Source of the DNA: Pseudomonas serbica
Lineage (GTDB): Bacteria; Pseudomonadota; Gammaproteobacteria; Pseudomonadales; Pseudomonadaceae
Assembly: GCF_028823535.1 (NCBI RefSeq)
Contig: NZ_JAQIYM010000090.1
Coordinates: forward strand, 992,001-1,056,000
Reading direction: 5' to 3'
Length of the DNA: 64,000 bases
Every line of letters starts with the position of its first letter. Within the stretch, counting starts at the first letter, position 1. Below are positions 1 through 8,809 of the stretch, piece after piece. Position numbers and translations under genes: made by a program. The notes beneath the pieces are model-generated. The model was not told where the DNA came from and ran no database searches. It was given only the letters and a program-made list of their open reading frames with translations.

Positions 1-498
1 ATGCTCATCACCTTGTTCAAAGGGCGAATTACGCAAGGCTCCCAAGGTAATTTGATCCTTAATGGGTTTTCTGCGGGTGCCTGTGAAGCGTTTACAGAAG
101 CCCGCATTGACGTGGATAAGCAGCAGGTAACGATTCAAGGTGTGGGAGCGAAAGCTGACATTCTGATAGTGGAAGCGGTGAGGGTGTATGAGGCGTTTCA
201 GTCTCAGGGAATAGGCACCATGTTGATGGATAAGCTCGCAAGCTGCAGAAAGGTGGCTTCGACGATCTATCTCAAAGCGTCACCATTTCGTTTGGAGATT
301 GCTGGAAGCACCGATGAGCAAGTCAAAGAAAAAGTGGAAAAACTCCAACGCTTTTATGAGCGTTTTGGCTTCAGCAGAATTCCGGGTACAGAGAAAGAAA
401 TGCTCACAACACCAGGCAGGATGTGGGCGATAGTCAATGAACGTCATGCTGCGCTAGGGGCATGCAACATTTCCACTCCATCAATGGCAGGCCCATAA
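1..498 (+). CDS. GNAT-family N-acetyltransferase
   Basis: This is probably an acyl-CoA-dependent N-acetyltransferase of unknown substrate. The 165 residues contain the acetyl-CoA pyrophosphate-binding signature QSQGIG at about residues 67-72 and the family's late motif FYERFGF at 118-124. The ATG is the first base of the window, so an upstream start cannot be excluded, but the length is normal for a single GNAT domain. Its stop codon directly abuts the ATG of the next gene, so it should be co-transcribed with the array that follows. It lacks the array's C-terminal FxxDLGL tag. I see no signal peptide or membrane segment. Confidence 0.75.
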   Translation: MLITLFKGRITQGSQGNLILNGFSAGACEAFTEARIDVDKQQVTIQGVGAKADILIVEAVRVYEAFQSQGIGTMLMDKLASCRKVASTIYLKASPFRLEIAGSTDEQVKEKVEKLQRFYERFGFSRIPGTEKEMLTTPGRMWAIVNERHAALGACNISTPSMAGP

Positions 499-1731
499 AT
501 GACGACTTCAGCCAGCATCCCATCCAAACTGCCACGGCAGTTGGTCACCGAGTATTACCAGCACTTCAACTCGCTGAAGGCAGCGGTGTTGACGCCAGAA
601 GGCGATCATTTTGACCCCAACGTCTATCGACAGTCGGTTGCCGATCCACTCGAAATGCTGAGAGGCTGTACCCTTGAGATGGCGCTTAGTGGCCATCAGG
701 ACTGCTTTGCTAGGTTGGGTATCCACAGCGCTGAACTGATTGTCGCGCTTACGCCTATCTCGTCCAATGAAGCGCTGGCCATCGCACTTGACGAAGTTTC
801 CAAGGCTTTCCCAGTCAGTAGCGATTTTCTGCTCGCGCTGAGAACCTCACCACTCAAGGCTGTTTTGCCAGAAAGGCTTCCAGTTGGATTGATCAAGCAG
901 GCGGTACGCGGCCATGACAAGCCGTTTGAGATGCTCGACAATTACTTGTCTAAGGCCGTGGATGAAGATGTACTACCAATCCTTTTGACTGGCATTGATG
1001 CCGTCTTACCGCTGGAGAGCCATGAAGATTTGCTAGGAATGGGGAGGCTATTTAATAACCTCAAGCGGCTGCTAAAAACCAGGTCGAATATTCCGGATGC
1101 CATCGAGTGGTTTGGAGCCAATCAAACAGCGCTTTTCCCGATCATTGCCGATGTCCTGGAAGAAGCTAAGCGCCTGCACGACGACGTTACGAGTACAGCT
1201 AAAGACAAAGGCGTGTTGCTTTATTTTGCTTTTCCACCTGAGTTTCTCTGCGGTCTACAGGCATCGATCAATCATCCTGTAATTACTGATCTGGCATCGC
1301 TGGCGTTGGAGCACCCACGCGGGTATATGGCGTACGCTTACCTTGACAGCATGGGGTTTGCCCAAACGAAGGAATGGCATGCTCAGGCGCAAGCCGATGC
1401 GAATTGGAGCAAGCTCGCCAAGCTGCACGAGTATGCGATGGTTACTCCGGGACTCGAGCTTGACCTCAGTCACTTTGACGAACTCGGGGGAGTAGTCTCT
1501 ATGCATGCTGCTCGTCTGTACACCGAGCTTCTGGCCGAGACGCCGGCCCTCAGTGATGATGCTAAACGTAAGCAGGCATTGATCTTCGATGCCTTGGTCA
1601 GACACTGCGCAGATCAAGATTTTGGAGACAGAATCCGAGCCCTAATCATCAACGGCAATATCCCGAAAGAGTTGTTCAAGAAGCACTTGAATCTCCTGGG
1701 TGATCGCTTTCATCAAGATCTTGGACTTTAA
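499..1731 (+). CDS. FxxDLGL-tail array protein, group A (A1)
   Basis: This unrecognised soluble protein of 410 residues is the first member of the array. It has no signal peptide or membrane helix, and its composition suggests mostly alpha-helix. Group A hallmarks are visible: YAYLDSMG followed by EWHAQAQ near residue 293, an RKQALIFDAL segment near 357, a PKELFKKHLNLLG stretch, and the extreme C-terminus FHQDLGL. The ATG follows the acetyltransferase stop with no gap. The invariant W-H-x-x-x-Q of group A could be structural or catalytic, but nothing else points to an enzyme class. Function unknown. Confidence 0.85.
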   Translation: MTTSASIPSKLPRQLVTEYYQHFNSLKAAVLTPEGDHFDPNVYRQSVADPLEMLRGCTLEMALSGHQDCFARLGIHSAELIVALTPISSNEALAIALDEVSKAFPVSSDFLLALRTSPLKAVLPERLPVGLIKQAVRGHDKPFEMLDNYLSKAVDEDVLPILLTGIDAVLPLESHEDLLGMGRLFNNLKRLLKTRSNIPDAIEWFGANQTALFPIIADVLEEAKRLHDDVTSTAKDKGVLLYFAFPPEFLCGLQASINHPVITDLASLALEHPRGYMAYAYLDSMGFAQTKEWHAQAQADANWSKLAKLHEYAMVTPGLELDLSHFDELGGVVSMHAARLYTELLAETPALSDDAKRKQALIFDALVRHCADQDFGDRIRALIINGNIPKELFKKHLNLLGDRFHQDLGL

Positions 1732-1744
1732 GGGAGCGGTGACC

Positions 1745-2947
1745 GTGACAAAAACACTCAATGAATGGATCAAGCAGAAAGCCTTCAACCAGATCAGCGA
1801 TCACTTCAGTGCTTGCCTGGAGTCAGTAAAAAAGGTCGCTGAAAGCGGCAACGATGAAGATGTCAAGCTGAGGGAGTTTCGTAAAGACCTTGGCCCTGTC
1901 CTGGATGACCTGAAAGCGGCTGCAGAGGCCATTGCTAAGGCCGGCTACATGGAAGGCTACAGCCAGCTGGCGGATCTCCAAAATGAATTGGTCAGTATTG
2001 CCGTTTTGGTTGAAAATGAATCTGCAAAAGACGTCCTGATTGGCGAGATTAGTCGTCGCTTTGCCATCAGTGAAGCGTTTAACAGGCAATGCCGGGCCAA
2101 GGGGCATGCCACACGCTTGGCTGTGTTCCGGGATATGCTCTTGCAAGAAAGTAACCCAGAGGATCTTGCAAGACGTGAAATCGGCCCGATGCCCGAGCCG
2201 ATATTCCTCCCAGCGTTATTAGTGGGTTTCGAGTGCTCGATGCCGCCATTTAAGAGCATGGAACCAGAGAAATTCACTTCACTGTTGGTTGAGCTGGAGC
2301 GATTTCTTTGCACGGACACCGAGACTCGGGTTCAACTTGCTGTCGAGTACCTGGCGGCGCACATGAAAGCGTTTCGTTCAGGACTTGAAGCGCTCCTTGA
2401 GGGGACGGCGGCTATGAAGAGTCCGGCTTCGCAAGCGGTGGTTGAGGATCAAACCGCTCTCAGGCCCCATTTGCTGGCGGGACTGTACGCATTAACCCAA
2501 GATCCAGTGTTGCTGCGCGTGGCCGAGTTGGCGGTCAAATCACCGTCAGGGGAGCTTCCCTACGCCTACCTGGAAAGGATGGGCGTAACGCGGTCTGCCG
2601 AATGGCACTTTGAAGCTCAAGGCAAGGCTAAGGATGACAAGCGAATCGCATTGTACGAATTTGCCCTGATGACGCCAGGTTACGAAATCAATCCGGACAT
2701 CAAGCTACCCTTGCAGCCGTTCGAGGTAAAAGAGTTCATCACGCTGTTGAAAAGCGAGGCGGGAGAGGGGCCTGAGGGTGTCCGCAAGCGCCAGGAGCTC
2801 TTTGATCTGATGGCCAACCTGTGTGGTAAAAATGATCCTGGTCAACAAATCAGGTCACTGCTCGTCAAGAGTGATTTACCGAAGGAGCTCTTTAAAGGTC
2901 ACCTGAATCTGTTGGGTGATTCCTTTGGCCGCGATCTGGGTATTTGA
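1745..2947 (+). CDS. FxxDLGL-tail array protein, group A (A2)
   Basis: This is a 400-residue paralogue of A1, closest to A1 and A3 in its C-terminal half. It carries YAYLERMGVTRSAEWHFEAQ, RKRQELFDLM, PKELFKGHLNLLG and the terminus FGRDLGI. The frame is open upstream into A1, but I chose GTG at 1745 because AAGGGAG at 1730-1736 lies eight bases before it; a second GTG at 1739 is too close to that site. The ribosome-binding site overlaps the A1 stop, which suggests translational coupling. The N-terminal half (about 1-150) is much less conserved than the C-terminal half. Function unknown. Confidence 0.83.
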   Translation: MTKTLNEWIKQKAFNQISDHFSACLESVKKVAESGNDEDVKLREFRKDLGPVLDDLKAAAEAIAKAGYMEGYSQLADLQNELVSIAVLVENESAKDVLIGEISRRFAISEAFNRQCRAKGHATRLAVFRDMLLQESNPEDLARREIGPMPEPIFLPALLVGFECSMPPFKSMEPEKFTSLLVELERFLCTDTETRVQLAVEYLAAHMKAFRSGLEALLEGTAAMKSPASQAVVEDQTALRPHLLAGLYALTQDPVLLRVAELAVKSPSGELPYAYLERMGVTRSAEWHFEAQGKAKDDKRIALYEFALMTPGYEINPDIKLPLQPFEVKEFITLLKSEAGEGPEGVRKRQELFDLMANLCGKNDPGQQIRSLLVKSDLPKELFKGHLNLLGDSFGRDLGI

Positions 2948-2957
2948 GGAAATGAGC

Positions 2958-4163
2958 ATGTCGGATACCCCCAAGGTCATCACCGGGCGCCAGCTCAAGG
3001 CAGACTACATCGATTGTTTGTCGACGTTACGCACCAAGGCGACGACCTTTGACAATCACAATTTCGACTCGGAGAGCTACAGGGTCGAGATTGAGGCGGC
3101 ACTGCTGAGGCTTAAGGCGAGTATTGCAGCGATTGGCCAATCGGGGTTCATGGATGCGATCTCCTTGCTCGGTAAATTCAACAAAGAACTGGTTTCTGTT
3201 GTTAATTCGGTTACGTTCCCAAAAGCCGGCACACTGCTGGTGGAAGCGCTAACGTCTCAGTTCGAAGTAGGACAAGACATCCTGGACAGTTTTGGGCCTC
3301 GAGACCCTCAGCTGCGACGCAAGATGCTGCGTAGTGCCTGGTCTCAATCGGATGAGCCCGAGCAACTGGCCAGGCGAGAAGTCAGCAAAATGTTGGATGG
3401 ACATGCTCCAGTTCCGGAAATATTGACCACCTTCATGACAGGACTTGAGTGCTGCAGTCCACCTTACAAGGATTTTGACGCACCTGAGCTGGTAGTCCTT
3501 TTCAACGAACTATATCTTCTCCTGTTGGACGACTATGAAAAACGTCTTCCGTTAGCCATCGAGTCTATCGCCGCCAACATGCGCATTTTTGCCACGGTGG
3601 TCAGGCATCTCCTAGACTTTGTTGCAACCGTACAGGACGATATCAAAAGGCGATTTGTTTCATACAGGCTTGGGTTCGATGCACAGTTTCTGGTTGGCGT
3701 GTATGAGCTTACGCAGGATCCGGTGATCAAGGCGTTGGCAGAGTTCACCATGGACAGACCCAAGGGGTCGATGGCCTACACCTACTTTGATCGCATCGGG
3801 GTGAGCCGTTCCCAGGAATGGCATTTTCAGGAGCAGGAGCGCACTACTAATGCGATTCAGCGTGCCTGCCTGTATGAATACGCGGTGACTACGCCTGGAT
3901 TTGAGGTAAATCCATCAGTCATAGAGCCGATGAATGAGACTGTTGTACAGACTTGCCTGACTTCGCTGGAGACAGTACCGCTGAACAGCTTAGAAGCGCC
4001 CAGGAAACGGCAACTGGTTTTTGATGTGCTGGTCAACGAGTCAAAGATTGACGCAACGGGCAAGATCAAACGCCTGCTGGCCGGCGCCGACTTACCCATC
4101 GAATTGTACAAACCGCACCTGAACCTCCTCGGCGAGCGTTTCGGTAGCGACATGAATCTTTAA
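2958..4163 (+). CDS. FxxDLGL-tail array protein, group A (A3)
   Basis: This is the third group A paralogue, 401 residues. It keeps the group landmarks YTYFDRIGVSRSQEWHFQEQ, RKRQLVFDVLV and the IELYKPHLNLLG segment. The tag is a variant, FGSDMNL, with Met and Asn replacing Leu and Gly, so the position-specific tolerance of the motif is informative. I prefer the start at 2958, which follows GAGGA at 2946-2950 with normal spacing; the in-frame ATG at 2952 is too close. It begins ten bases after the A2 stop. No transmembrane or secretion signal is seen. Function unknown. Confidence 0.83.
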   Translation: MSDTPKVITGRQLKADYIDCLSTLRTKATTFDNHNFDSESYRVEIEAALLRLKASIAAIGQSGFMDAISLLGKFNKELVSVVNSVTFPKAGTLLVEALTSQFEVGQDILDSFGPRDPQLRRKMLRSAWSQSDEPEQLARREVSKMLDGHAPVPEILTTFMTGLECCSPPYKDFDAPELVVLFNELYLLLLDDYEKRLPLAIESIAANMRIFATVVRHLLDFVATVQDDIKRRFVSYRLGFDAQFLVGVYELTQDPVIKALAEFTMDRPKGSMAYTYFDRIGVSRSQEWHFQEQERTTNAIQRACLYEYAVTTPGFEVNPSVIEPMNETVVQTCLTSLETVPLNSLEAPRKRQLVFDVLVNESKIDATGKIKRLLAGADLPIELYKPHLNLLGERFGSDMNL

Positions 4164-4173
4164 GGGGAACGGG

Positions 4174-5406
4174 ATGACTCGATGGAAAGGGGTGGATACG
4201 GTTGAGCCCAACCAAATGGCTGGGGCGTTCGATCAACTGCTGAATGACCTGCGGGATCTTGTCGAAGAGCAAAATGCAATTTGGTATGACGATCCAGACG
4301 ATGAGGCCCACGACGCCATTGAAGAAAAATTCAGAGCAGATCTGGAGATGGGGATGTCGACCATCAGCCAGGGCGTTCGGTACATTGCCCAATCCGGGAA
4401 TCTCGATGCGCTGGCCAGTGTAGGGCTACTGAAAAACGCTTTGGATGATGTGGCATATCCCATCAATTCCTTCCGTGTTGCACCGGTGTTTTTTGACGTC
4501 CTGTCTGATCATTTTCAGATGACTGAGGACTTGTATGGGTATGCCAATAGCTGCGGCGGCATTGATGGCCCTCTGAATTTCAAACTGCTTCGCTCGGCCA
4601 TCCAGAATGAAAGGCGCCCCTTTAAAACCATTCAAACGGCGCTGACCGATAATCTTCCCTTTGGTTATTTCAAGTTACTGAGCGTGAGCCTGCAGGAACT
4701 CAAGCCGGTGGAAACCGCAGAACATGCCACTCTCGTGAGCCGATTCTTTCGGCCCCTTGCGAAATATCTGGATGAAAAGCTGAGTGTTGAGGACGCGGTC
4801 GGGGAGATGGTCAAGCTCATGCCAGTACTCGAGCCCCATCTGGCCGCTTTGATGAACTATTCACCAAAATTGCCAACCGACATCGAGGAGTGGCAAAGCA
4901 CCAAGCCAGTCAACATGAACCTCCTGTTGCCCATCGACTTTTGGGCGTCGTTGTTTGAAAAGACGGGCAGTGTGATTGTGCACCAGGCCATCGAGGAAGC
5001 GATGTTCTACCCTTCGCCCGACCGTGCATTCGAGGAATGGGCCAAATACGGGTTTACCAGACCACAGGCTTGGCATGATGAGATGCAGTCTGTGGCGCTC
5101 TCCCAACACCAGAAGCAGTTTTGGTTGTACGCCATAGAATCTGAAGGAGTTGAGTTGTCCGAGGCCTCGATCTGCCTGGATTCAGACCTCCAGATCAAGA
5201 TAGCAATCGACACGCTCAGTGAGGCTCGCGCCGAGAAAGGTGAAAGTTACCGGAAGGCCATGCTGTTGATGAATGGTCTGGTCGCCAAGATCCCTCAGGT
5301 TAAAACGCTGCGCGAGACTCTGTTGAAGAGCTCTATCCCACCGGTTCTGTTCAAGGAATTTGACAGCTTGTTGTTGGATCGTTTTGCCGACGACTTGGGC
5401 TTGTAG
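4174..5406 (+). CDS. FxxDLGL-tail array protein, group A, divergent (A4)
   Basis: This 410-residue member is clearly more divergent than A1-A3. The region equivalent to their EWH segment reads PQAWHDEMQ, so Trp-His and the Gln four residues beyond Trp are retained, and the tail is FADDLGL. The acidic N-terminus (EEQNAIWYDDPDDEAHD, about residues 30-47) has no counterpart in the others. ATG at 4174 follows a purine-rich AGGGGAACGGG stretch ten bases after the A3 stop. It is the last gene of the first run; what follows is a decayed fragment and an opposing regulator. Function unknown. Confidence 0.82.
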   Translation: MTRWKGVDTVEPNQMAGAFDQLLNDLRDLVEEQNAIWYDDPDDEAHDAIEEKFRADLEMGMSTISQGVRYIAQSGNLDALASVGLLKNALDDVAYPINSFRVAPVFFDVLSDHFQMTEDLYGYANSCGGIDGPLNFKLLRSAIQNERRPFKTIQTALTDNLPFGYFKLLSVSLQELKPVETAEHATLVSRFFRPLAKYLDEKLSVEDAVGEMVKLMPVLEPHLAALMNYSPKLPTDIEEWQSTKPVNMNLLLPIDFWASLFEKTGSVIVHQAIEEAMFYPSPDRAFEEWAKYGFTRPQAWHDEMQSVALSQHQKQFWLYAIESEGVELSEASICLDSDLQIKIAIDTLSEARAEKGESYRKAMLLMNGLVAKIPQVKTLRETLLKSSIPPVLFKEFDSLLLDRFADDLGL

Positions 5407-5445
5407 CCAGGCAGGGTTTGGCGGCGATGGCTGATGGGTGCTTAA

Positions 5446-5487
5446 GCCTCCCTACGGGAGGAGTGGGCGACCTCTCTCTTCGACGCC
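5446..5487 (+). pseudogene. relict 3' fragment of an array gene
   Basis: There is no intact ORF here. Read in the frame of codon GCC at 5446, the DNA translates as ASLREEWATSLFDAF, which resembles ASLWEEVTTSLLSAP in the intact gene at 19401-20729 (bases near 20,570-20,610). The DNA itself is also similar (CCTCCCTA-GGGAGGAG in both). An in-frame stop lies just upstream. I read this as a scrap of a lost paralogue, though a short conserved DNA site is an alternative. The CCTCCC-TAC-GGGAGG palindrome at 5447-5461 belongs to it. Confidence 0.45.
5457..5474 (+). repeat. direct repeat copy 1 flanking the XRE gene
   Basis: GGAGGAGTGGGCGACCTC here matches GGAGAAGTGGGCGACTTC at 6022-6039 at 16 of 18 positions. 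The two copies bracket the regulator gene between them. Confidence 0.55.
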
Positions 5488-5490
5488 TTC

Positions 5491-5886
5491 CTAGTTCCCC
5501 CTTAGGATGGTAAGCGCCGCGATCAGAAGGTTCGTATTTCCGCTTTGGCGCATCTGAGCAGCCAGGTTCTGTATGTCGGCGGCTTTCTGCTGAAGACTTT
5601 CGGCCAATTGTTCCAGGGCCAAGATCGCTGAGGCATTTGTCGACGAGTCTTGTTGTTGAGCGGCGAAGTTGTCCTGGCGTACAGGATGGGATTCGAATAG
5701 TGCCTGAAGTCGCATCCGCACACCTTTTCGAGGCATAGCTTCCCCGTTTTCGTAGCGAGATATCTGCGACCAGGAGACCCCCACGTGATCCCCGACATCA
5801 CGTTGAGTCATGTCTGTGAGCGCACGCTTCACGGAAAGCCACTCGCCGAAGGCCTTGAGTTCATTTTTGCGTGCGGAGGGAGTCAT
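5491..5886 (-). CDS. XRE-family helix-turn-helix regulator
   Basis: This is a 131-residue DNA-binding protein. The Cro/C1-type HTH spans about residues 15-65 and includes MTQRDVGDHVGVSWSQISRYENG. It is followed by a Gln/Ala-rich, probably coiled-coil segment (AILALEQLAESLQQKAADIQNLAAQM), likely for dimerisation. It is transcribed against the array, between the A run and the B1-B2 pair, and is the only obvious regulator inside the array. It may therefore control the array, which is an inference from position only. It is flanked by the direct repeat described separately, suggesting it arrived by insertion or recombination. Confidence 0.85.
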   Translation of the reverse strand: MTPSARKNELKAFGEWLSVKRALTDMTQRDVGDHVGVSWSQISRYENGEAMPRKGVRMRLQALFESHPVRQDNFAAQQQDSSTNASAILALEQLAESLQQKAADIQNLAAQMRQSGNTNLLIAALTILRGN

Positions 5887-6021
5887 CGCGGTCTCGACGT
5901 GGGAAGGTGGCTGACACCATACCTTGCGTTGGTCGTCAGGAAAAGTTTCGACAGTAGCTGCATGATTTGCCTGTAGCTGGGTAGGGCTGCTGGTACCGGC
6001 CTAGATGCTTCAGACCCTTTT

Positions 6022-6039
6022 GGAGAAGTGGGCGACTTC
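6022..6039 (+). repeat. direct repeat copy 2 flanking the XRE gene
   Basis: GGAGAAGTGGGCGACTTC is the partner of the copy at 5457-5474. In the open frame that continues into the next gene it reads LLEKWATSF, again like the relict coding fragment (REEWATSL). It lies upstream of the start I prefer for the next gene, so it is probably not translated. Confidence 0.5.
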
Positions 6040-6097
6040 CTTCAGCTTGTGCTCATCTGCAACACTGGTACATCCACATTTGTTTGAGGTTCAGGCT

Positions 6098-7420
6098 TTG
6101 AGAACAATCACCACCGAAGAAGCCATGAAATTTCTGATTGATGAGTATTCCGGTCGGAACGGGCTCAACGGTTGGGACGAGATCGTTATTTCCCAGGACA
6201 CGTCCGGGCTCTCCAATTGCATTGGCTTGAGCAGTACTTTTCAACGTGTGATGAACAGGTCTGGCGACAGTCGCCGTTTGATCGTGCCGTTGTGCGCCGT
6301 CTTCAAAAATCTGTTTTCTACTACGCCTGGGGACGAGGAAAACGGTCTCGGCAACTTCTTCATCCAGGCTGGCACCAGGTTTATCGGTGCTTATGCGAAA
6401 AATTCAGAAAAACTCGGCCATTTTGAGGAAGTGGCTGAGATCTTTCGCCTCCTCAATGAGCAGCTTTCCAGGCATAACCCGAGTCCGGAGCACACCTACA
6501 GTGTGAAGGATCTGACTGAATTTGTTGTTTCGAACCTTGAACGCCTGGATGCCAGGGATCTTCAGTCATTTCTGGCCTACGGCTCCATGCTCACGCACCT
6601 GCACCAGGAGGATCACCATCAGATTCTGTTGAAAAAGATTGTCGTCTACAACCATGACGAGGACGGCGAATTCCCGAGCCTGCCGATGAACCAGGCGTTG
6701 ACCAGTGTTTTCATTGGTGCGATGGGAAGGGCAGCTCATCGAATCGACGATATGGTGCTGGAGCCGGAACAACCATTCGCCGAGGCGCTGCTGAGATTGA
6801 GCGACCAGTTGTTCAAGTTGGATAGCGGCGGCTGCCATATTCCAGGTTGCCAGTTGATGGATCTTCAGGTCGTGTCTCAGACGGTTACTGCTCTGAGCAA
6901 GGCCTACGTCCTGACAGAGGATCCTGCGCTGCGTAAACGCTATGAGCAGGGGCTCGGGGCCCTCGTGAACCTGACAATCAAGGCTCCAGGGAGCAAACTT
7001 ACGGTCGTCGGTTCTGTCTATGCTCAAAGCGCCCATACGAAAAAAGAGCTGGTCTCTCGTTACACCCACGGGATCATTGATCGGCTGATCAAAGAAGCCC
7101 AGGAGCGTCCACCCACGGGTTCCCTGATCATCGAGGCGGCGGCACTTCGTTTCAACCGTCAGATCTACCTGGAGTTAGCCTTTCGCGCACCACAAGTACT
7201 GAAATTCGACCTGGCTGCTAGCGAGCGAAAGCTTCAACTGCTGGCGCTGGCGGACGTGGCCCGAGACGGTCTCAAGACAAAGGAAGATTTCAGTTCCTTG
7301 GGGAAAACGCAGAAGCTTTGGCTTACCAGGGAGTCTGGGGACGAGCTGACCAAAATGGCACTCCTCAAAACGCATCCTGAGCTTCTCAAGGACACGTTCA
7401 CCCATGACCTGGGATTGTGA
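6098..7420 (+). CDS. FxxDLGL-tail array protein, group B (B1)
   Basis: This is a 440-residue protein, first of the B group. The frame is open from 6005, but that extension has no match in its sister B2, whose start aligns with TTEEAMKFLIDEYSG. I therefore prefer TTG at 6098, eight bases after GAGG; ATG at 6125 is the alternative. Visible group motifs are FLAYGSMLTHLH, PMNQALTSVF, MDLQVVSQTVTALSKAY and FNRQIYLELAFRAP. The end is FTHDLGL. It is very similar to B2 (QKLWLTRESGDELTKMALLK against QKLWITKYSGDEKTKMALLK), so the pair is a recent duplication. Function unknown. Confidence 0.8.
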   Translation: MRTITTEEAMKFLIDEYSGRNGLNGWDEIVISQDTSGLSNCIGLSSTFQRVMNRSGDSRRLIVPLCAVFKNLFSTTPGDEENGLGNFFIQAGTRFIGAYAKNSEKLGHFEEVAEIFRLLNEQLSRHNPSPEHTYSVKDLTEFVVSNLERLDARDLQSFLAYGSMLTHLHQEDHHQILLKKIVVYNHDEDGEFPSLPMNQALTSVFIGAMGRAAHRIDDMVLEPEQPFAEALLRLSDQLFKLDSGGCHIPGCQLMDLQVVSQTVTALSKAYVLTEDPALRKRYEQGLGALVNLTIKAPGSKLTVVGSVYAQSAHTKKELVSRYTHGIIDRLIKEAQERPPTGSLIIEAAALRFNRQIYLELAFRAPQVLKFDLAASERKLQLLALADVARDGLKTKEDFSSLGKTQKLWLTRESGDELTKMALLKTHPELLKDTFTHDLGL

Positions 7421-7423
7421 TCG

Positions 7424-8749
7424 ATGAAAACCAGCGAAGCCATGAAGCTGCTGATCGAAGCCTATTCTGGTCGTGCCGATGATACTGATTGGTCTGGCGT
7501 GATCATCGAGCCCGTCGATAAAAGGCCGACGTCAGTTGACCCGACTAATTGCCGGTACTGGGACGAGCGCCTTGGTAGGTTGATGTACGGTTCGACCATC
7601 TTATCCAAGCCACACCTCATCAAGCCGCTGTGTGCTGTCTTTAAAAACCTGTTGGACACCACGCCTACCGAGTTCCAAAAAGACCTTGCCAAGCCTTTTG
7701 TCACAATGGGCACTCGCCTGGTCGGCATTCTCGCCAGAAATGGTGCTGAGCTCGGCTGCTACGAAGACGCTGTCGAGGTTTTTAAGCTAGTTCAGGCCCA
7801 GGTTGAGCAATACCTTCCGGATGCCCATGAGTACAACGTCAAGGACATGACGAGCTTCGTGGCAAACAACATCGAACGGATCGATGTGATAGATATCAAG
7901 GCATTCTTGGCTTATGGCGCGATGTATACCCATACCCATCACAAAGATGCCCCATCGAGAAATCTTCAGCATTTTCTGTTCGCTAGAGACATTCACGCCG
8001 TGGAACTGCCGACGATTCCCATGAACCAAGGGCTGGTCAGCCTGTTCAATGGGACATTCAAAGAGGACTGCGTTTTCATCCAAGATCTGGACTATGAGCC
8101 TGATCGTGCATTCGCCCAGGATCTGCTCAAGCTCAGCGATTTGTTCAGCAGGATTGAATTCGAAGGTGGGCATATTCCACGGTGTCAGTTCAGCGACCTG
8201 CTACTCGTCTCACAGACGCTTACAGCAATGTCTAAGGCCTACACGCGGGCAGATGATCCGATTGCGCTGGAAGCGTACGAGAGAGGTGCTGCAGCCCTGG
8301 TCGACCTGACCCTAAAGCCGGCGACTCAGAAGCTTGCCGCTTTCGAATCACCTTTCGCGACGACAGGCCACTCCAAGGATTTTCTGAGCCCTAACCAGGC
8401 GAAGCAAGTGCTCCACCTGATGATTCAGGAAGCTCAGGATCGACCAATCACCAGCTCTTCTGCGATTGAGGCTGCGATGCTTCGCTTTAACCGTCAGGTT
8501 TATCTCGAATTGGCGTTCAGAGGCGCGACTGCTGCTCATTTCGGGACAGAGGTCGGCAAGGGCCAGCTCCTGGCTTTGGCCGAGTTGGCCAGAGACGGAC
8601 TGCAAACCAAGGAGGATTTCAGTATTTTAAGGAAAGAGCAGAAGCTCTGGATTACCAAATATTCCGGGGACGAGAAAACCAAGATGGCGCTCCTCAAGAC
8701 GCACCCTGGGTTGCGCAAAGACTCGTTTATCCACGACCTTGGTATGTAG
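7424..8749 (+). CDS. FxxDLGL-tail array protein, group B (B2)
   Basis: This is a 441-residue sister of B1, starting four bases after its stop. Landmarks are FLAYGAMYTHTH (about 160-172), PMNQGLVSLF (about 197-206), SDLLLVSQTLTAMSKAY (about 257-273), RFNRQVYLELAFRG (about 355) and the terminal FIHDLGM. The last residue is Met rather than Leu, so the tag tolerates other large hydrophobics at the carboxyl end. It is soluble and helical, with no export signal. It is the final gene before a convergent minus-strand block. Function unknown. Confidence 0.83.
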   Translation: MKTSEAMKLLIEAYSGRADDTDWSGVIIEPVDKRPTSVDPTNCRYWDERLGRLMYGSTILSKPHLIKPLCAVFKNLLDTTPTEFQKDLAKPFVTMGTRLVGILARNGAELGCYEDAVEVFKLVQAQVEQYLPDAHEYNVKDMTSFVANNIERIDVIDIKAFLAYGAMYTHTHHKDAPSRNLQHFLFARDIHAVELPTIPMNQGLVSLFNGTFKEDCVFIQDLDYEPDRAFAQDLLKLSDLFSRIEFEGGHIPRCQFSDLLLVSQTLTAMSKAYTRADDPIALEAYERGAAALVDLTLKPATQKLAAFESPFATTGHSKDFLSPNQAKQVLHLMIQEAQDRPITSSSAIEAAMLRFNRQVYLELAFRGATAAHFGTEVGKGQLLALAELARDGLQTKEDFSILRKEQKLWITKYSGDEKTKMALLKTHPGLRKDSFIHDLGM

Positions 8750-8766
8750 TACGAAGCGTTTGATGG

Positions 8767-8795
8767 AAAAAACCACGCCGGCATCTAGCCGGCGT
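8767..8795 (-). terminator. rho-independent terminator of the 647-residue gene
   Basis: An eight-base stem (ACGCCGGC at 8775-8782 with GCCGGCGT at 8788-8795) is followed on the minus strand by a run of six T at 8772-8767. It lies just beyond the stop of the minus-strand gene at 8810. Confidence 0.8.
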
Positions 8796-8809
8796 AGTTC
8801 TACCATGAC

